A stretch of DNA of 64,000 bases from Pseudomonas sp. 6D_7.1_Bac1 (GTDB taxonomy: Bacteria; Pseudomonadota; Gammaproteobacteria; Pseudomonadales; Pseudomonadaceae). The stretch's first letter is position 1, and the number at the start of each line of letters is the position of its first letter. The position numbers and the translations under genes are program-made. Under the pieces are notes generated by a model. The model was not told where the DNA came from. It did no database searches and saw only the letters and a list, made by a program, of their open reading frames with translations. The stretch is from contig NZ_JANLNW010000075.1 in assembly GCF_025465945.1 (NCBI RefSeq), positions 124,001 to 188,000 on the forward strand. The letters are read 5' to 3'. Below, one piece after another: positions 61,310 through 64,000 of the stretch.

Positions 61310-62953
61310 ATGACTCACGTCACGCGTCTGCCTGCGCTTGTAACCCTGAACCAACTGTCCTATCAGCTCGCCAATGGCGAAACACTGTTCGACGCCCTGA
61401 ATCTGCGCTTCGATCATCGTCCCACCGGTATTGTCGGCCGTAACGGCACCGGTAAGTCCGTGCTTGCCCGACTGATTGCCGGCGAGTTAACGCCCGCATC
61501 CGGCACACTCAGTCGCTTCGGTAGCGTCGCCTATGTGGCGCAAGAGCCGATTGCACTCGGCGGACAAAGCGTCGCGCAAGCGGCGGGTATCGCCCAGGGA
61601 CTCGATGCGCTCGCCCGTCTGGCCAGTGGAACCGCATCCACCCAGGACCTTGAACACGTCGCTGAGCGCTGGGATTTGCCCGAGCAACTGAGGCTGTCGC
61701 TCGACGAAGCCGGCCTGCCCGAGCTGACGGCGCAACACCCCATGGATGCCCTCAGCGGCGGCCAACGCGCACGCATTGCGCTGATCGGCGCGTTTCTCAG
61801 CCAAGCCGATTTGCTGGTGCTGGATGAACCGACCAACCATCTGGACGCGGACGGTCGCCGCTGGTTGATGAACCGACTCGCCCACTGGCACGGCGGCTTG
61901 ATTGTGGTCAGCCATGATCGAACCCTGCTCAACAGCCTTCAGCGCATCGTCGAACTCAATGCCCTGGGTGTGCAGGTCTTTGGTGGCAACCATGCGGCTT
62001 ACCTTGAGCAGCGCGAGATCGAGCAAGCCGCGGCGCGCGCCGCCCTTGAACACAGCCGCACGCTGCGCAGTCGCGAGCTCAAACGGCTACAGCGCGAACA
62101 CGACACCATTCAGCGACGCGCTGCTGGATCGCGCAAAAACGCCGAGACCGCCAACGTCTCACGCCCCGAACGCGCCAAAATGAAAGGTGCGGCCACCGAG
62201 ATCATGGGCCACGTACGTCATGCTCATCAGGCTCACAAGTCCGAGATGAACGATCAGGTGCGAGAGGCCAACCTGCGCGTTCTACCCTCAGATCCGGTGC
62301 TGATGACCCTGCCGGGAACCACTGTGCCGGCCAGTCGGCAGGTGATCACGTTGATCGACGCACAGTTGCCCTGGCTGCCACCCGAGGCACCCACAACCTT
62401 CCTCACTATTTCACTCGCAGGCCCGGTGCGCATCGCAGTCAGTGGCCCGAACGGCTGCGGAAAATCCACCTTGCTGAAAATGCTCGCCGCGCACTGCAAG
62501 CCCGTCAGCGGCGAGTGCCGGCCCCATGTGCCCAGCGCCTACCTCGATCAACAACTGGAATTGCTCGACCCTGAACGCTCCATCGTCGAGCAATTGAACC
62601 TGCTCGACACACCGTTATCGGAAGGTTCGGTGCGCAGCCGGCTGGCCCAACTGCAACTGGATGCCGTACGGGTGAGCGTGCCGACGCGCCTGCTCAGCGG
62701 TGGCGAGCGTCTGAAAGCGGCGATTGCCATCGCCTTATGGAGAGAAAATCCGGCTCAACTGCTGTTGCTCGACGAGCCGACCAATCACCTGGACCTTGCG
62801 TCTGTACAGGCACTGGAGCAGGCATTACGCGGTTTTCCGGGCGCGATCATTGCCGCCTCTCATGATGCCGAATTCCTGCAAGCCCTGGCGCCCACCCATA
62901 CCTTGCACTGGCAGCACACGGGGTGGCGCCTGCAACGCGTCGAAGAGCGGTGA
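61310..62953 (+). CDS. ABC-F family ATPase
   Basis: A 547-residue cytoplasmic protein with two nucleotide-binding domains and no membrane part. Walker A: GRNGTGKSVL and GPNGCGKSTL; signatures LSGGQRARIAL and LLSGGERLKAA; Walker B LLVLDEPTNHLD and LLLLDEPTNHLD. The linker (about 250-300) is rich in Arg and Lys as expected for ribosome contact. ABC-F proteins modulate translation or protect ribosomes from antibiotics; this one belongs to a branch of unknown role. GGAGG lies before the ATG at 61310. Confidence 0.9.
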   Translation: MTHVTRLPALVTLNQLSYQLANGETLFDALNLRFDHRPTGIVGRNGTGKSVLARLIAGELTPASGTLSRFGSVAYVAQEPIALGGQSVAQAAGIAQGLDALARLASGTASTQDLEHVAERWDLPEQLRLSLDEAGLPELTAQHPMDALSGGQRARIALIGAFLSQADLLVLDEPTNHLDADGRRWLMNRLAHWHGGLIVVSHDRTLLNSLQRIVELNALGVQVFGGNHAAYLEQREIEQAAARAALEHSRTLRSRELKRLQREHDTIQRRAAGSRKNAETANVSRPERAKMKGAATEIMGHVRHAHQAHKSEMNDQVREANLRVLPSDPVLMTLPGTTVPASRQVITLIDAQLPWLPPEAPTTFLTISLAGPVRIAVSGPNGCGKSTLLKMLAAHCKPVSGECRPHVPSAYLDQQLELLDPERSIVEQLNLLDTPLSEGSVRSRLAQLQLDAVRVSVPTRLLSGGERLKAAIAIALWRENPAQLLLLDEPTNHLDLASVQALEQALRGFPGAIIAASHDAEFLQALAPTHTLHWQHTGWRLQRVEER

Positions 62954-63050
62954 TCGCGCTGAATCAAGCGACGAGCAGCACGGTGCCGTTTTGCACCTTT
63001 TCAACGGGCTTCTATAGTTGATGTGAACACCAATACCCCTCGGTGAAGCC

Positions 63051-63275
63051 ATGGAAGACATATTCGTTGTGAAACGCTGCAACAAGACCATCGTCAAGGG
63101 TCGCCGCGCGGGTGAAGTGTCTCATCAGCAGCCGATTGCGGCGGTCTGGTACCGGATCGCCGATACCCGCACCGGTGGCGGCTTTATCGGCGACGGTTAT
63201 GAGCGTATTGAAGATGCCATGCGTGAGTGCCGGCGTCTGAATGCCGCCAGCTCGCGCAGCTCGCGTAAAGTCTGA
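63051..63275 (+). CDS. Small conserved hypothetical protein
   Basis: Seventy-four residues (NKTIVKGRRAGEVSHQQPIA, then YERIEDAMRECRRLNAASS). The pattern resembles short cold-shock-time or stress proteins of Pseudomonas, but no family is recognised. It is followed by a terminator. Confidence 0.65.
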   Translation: MEDIFVVKRCNKTIVKGRRAGEVSHQQPIAAVWYRIADTRTGGGFIGDGYERIEDAMRECRRLNAASSRSSRKV

Positions 63276-63361
63276 AACGCAGGCCCACGGCTGCGCCGCT
63301 GCAATTGGTTTTCTGGGTCTATACTGATTTCAGCTGAAGGATCGGCGATCCTCATCGGCAT

Positions 63362-63388
63362 AACGCTCGCTCCCGGCGAGCGTTTTGT
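63362..63388 (+). terminator. Terminator after the 74-residue gene
   Basis: AACGCTCGC-TCCCG-GCGAGCGTT followed by TTGTTG. Confidence 0.8.
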
Positions 63389-63427
63389 TGCTCGATCAAA
63401 AGCTTCTCTGATACGGAGGTGTTTCTC

Positions 63428-63658
63428 ATGTCCGAAAAAGAGTCCATCACCACATTGCTCACCCTGCTCGACTCGCGTCAAGCGCGTTTGGCAGCTGCCT
63501 GCAAGGAAATTGCCGACTGGGTCGACATCCATGGCGGCCACCCCACGGCCATGAAAATTCGCGACCGTCTGCAAGACATCGAGAAAGATGCACCGCTGAT
63601 TCAGAATGCGCTGACGTCGCTCAAACCTATCGACCGGCCACTGCCTCGATTCAGGTAA
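63428..63658 (+). CDS. Small conserved hypothetical protein
   Basis: Seventy-six residues, mostly helical (EKESITTLLTLLDSRQARLA, then KIRDRLQDIEKDAPLIQNAL). GGAGG lies 8 bases before the ATG at 63428; the GTG at 63419 overlaps the ribosome-binding site. No family is recognised. Confidence 0.65.
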   Translation: MSEKESITTLLTLLDSRQARLAAACKEIADWVDIHGGHPTAMKIRDRLQDIEKDAPLIQNALTSLKPIDRPLPRFR

Positions 63659-63736
63659 GCAAGCCCCGGCTCGTACGCTCAAGCCAGCTGAAGCCGGGAC
63701 TCACTCAGGATCGGCACCCCGTCGACACGATGCATT

Positions 63737-63999
63737 TCAGAGCCGATCCCGAGTAATACCGCTGCGAATACGCAGAATATCGGCGAGCACCGCCAAGGCG
63801 ATTTCCGCCGGTGTCTTGCTGCCCAGATTAAGCCCGATGGGCGCGTGAATACGTGCCAGCTCAGCCTCACCCAAACCACCGATACGCTGCAAACGCTCAA
63901 AGCGCTTTTGCGAGGTTTGCATGGAGCCCATCACACCGATATAGAACGCCTCGGTACGCACCGCTTCCATCATGGCCAGGTCGTCGATGCGCGGATCGT
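63737..63999 (-). CDS. XdhC/CoxI-family protein, C-terminal part (partial)
   Basis: The frame enters from the right edge and ends at 63737. The visible 86 residues include HDPRIDDLAMMEAV, AFYIGVMGSMQTSQKRFERL and LNLGSKTPAEIALAVLADIL, the C-terminal XdhC domain that binds nucleotide and helps insert sulfurated molybdenum cofactor into xanthine dehydrogenase-type enzymes. The rest of the gene lies outside the window. It is on the side of modABC, though in a different unit. Confidence 0.85.
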   Translation of the reverse strand, partial: DPRIDDLAMMEAVRTEAFYIGVMGSMQTSQKRFERLQRIGGLGEAELARIHAPIGLNLGSKTPAEIALAVLADILRIRSGITRDRL

Positions 64000-64000
64000 G

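Noticed and set aside
1..64000. tRNA, rRNA, CRISPR arrays, prophage or toxin-antitoxin loci
   Set aside because: None recognised: no cloverleaf candidates, no regularly spaced direct repeats of array type, no phage structural genes.

Overview
The window is a stretch of Pseudomonas chromosome, most likely from the P. fluorescens group. This rests on the gene content (H-NS-like MvaU, HPPD, AhpC/AhpF, GalU, ModABC, DUF2388, DUF2986 and other small Pseudomonas-type proteins), the high-GC codon use, and several kinds of Pseudomonas REP/REPIN repeats. No rRNA, tRNA or CRISPR array was seen.

Layout. (1) 1-2.7 kb: end of an ABC permease, its polyamine-type binding protein and an amidase. (2) 2.75-26 kb: a patchwork of short accessory modules, mostly one LysR/AraC/MarR regulator beside one to four enzymes: isochorismatase-like hydrolase plus exported alpha/beta hydrolase; two tandem Ohr proteins with a VOC protein, an OhrR-type MarR regulator and an SDR; alpha/beta hydrolase plus MFS exporter beside a luciferase-like monooxygenase remnant; SDR plus cupin; DUF4239 membrane protein; aldehyde dehydrogenase; carboxylesterase plus TorF-like outer-membrane protein plus AraC; SDR. 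It contains decayed IS pieces and seven copies of a dispersed repeat. (3) 26-28 kb: small Pseudomonas genes, a candidate structured leader RNA and a REPIN. (4) 27.3-34.3 kb: an amino-acid uptake and processing locus with an M14 deacylase, a TetR regulator, a DMT permease, two ABC permeases, a binding protein and an aminotransferase fused to the ABC ATPase. (5) 34.5-52.8 kb: mainly core genes (adenosine-specific kinase, PhyH oxygenase, MATE, HPPD, EAL phosphodiesterase, MvaU, glyoxalase I, AhpF/AhpC, glutathione reductase, GalU) and several small proteins. (6) 52.9-55.6 kb: an alkylation-repair locus (2OG oxygenase, AlkB, Ada). (7) 55.6-64 kb: GyrI-like protein, acrylyl-CoA reductase-type enzyme, nitronate monooxygenase, modABC behind a ModE-type operator, an ABC-F ATPase, two small proteins and the C-terminus of an XdhC-type protein.

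How parts work together. The Ohr/MarR/SDR cluster shares a palindrome centred on CGCATGCG, so it looks like one peroxide-responsive regulon; IS ends of one family lie on both sides of it. The TetR palindrome between the deacylase and tetR recurs upstream of the aminotransferase-ATPase operon, which suggests one regulon for taking up and converting an acylated amino acid or amine. The two repair operons share an Ada-box-like element, yet the Ada protein lacks three of the four N-terminal zinc cysteines known in E. coli Ada. These links were read by eye from sequence and are inferences until tested.
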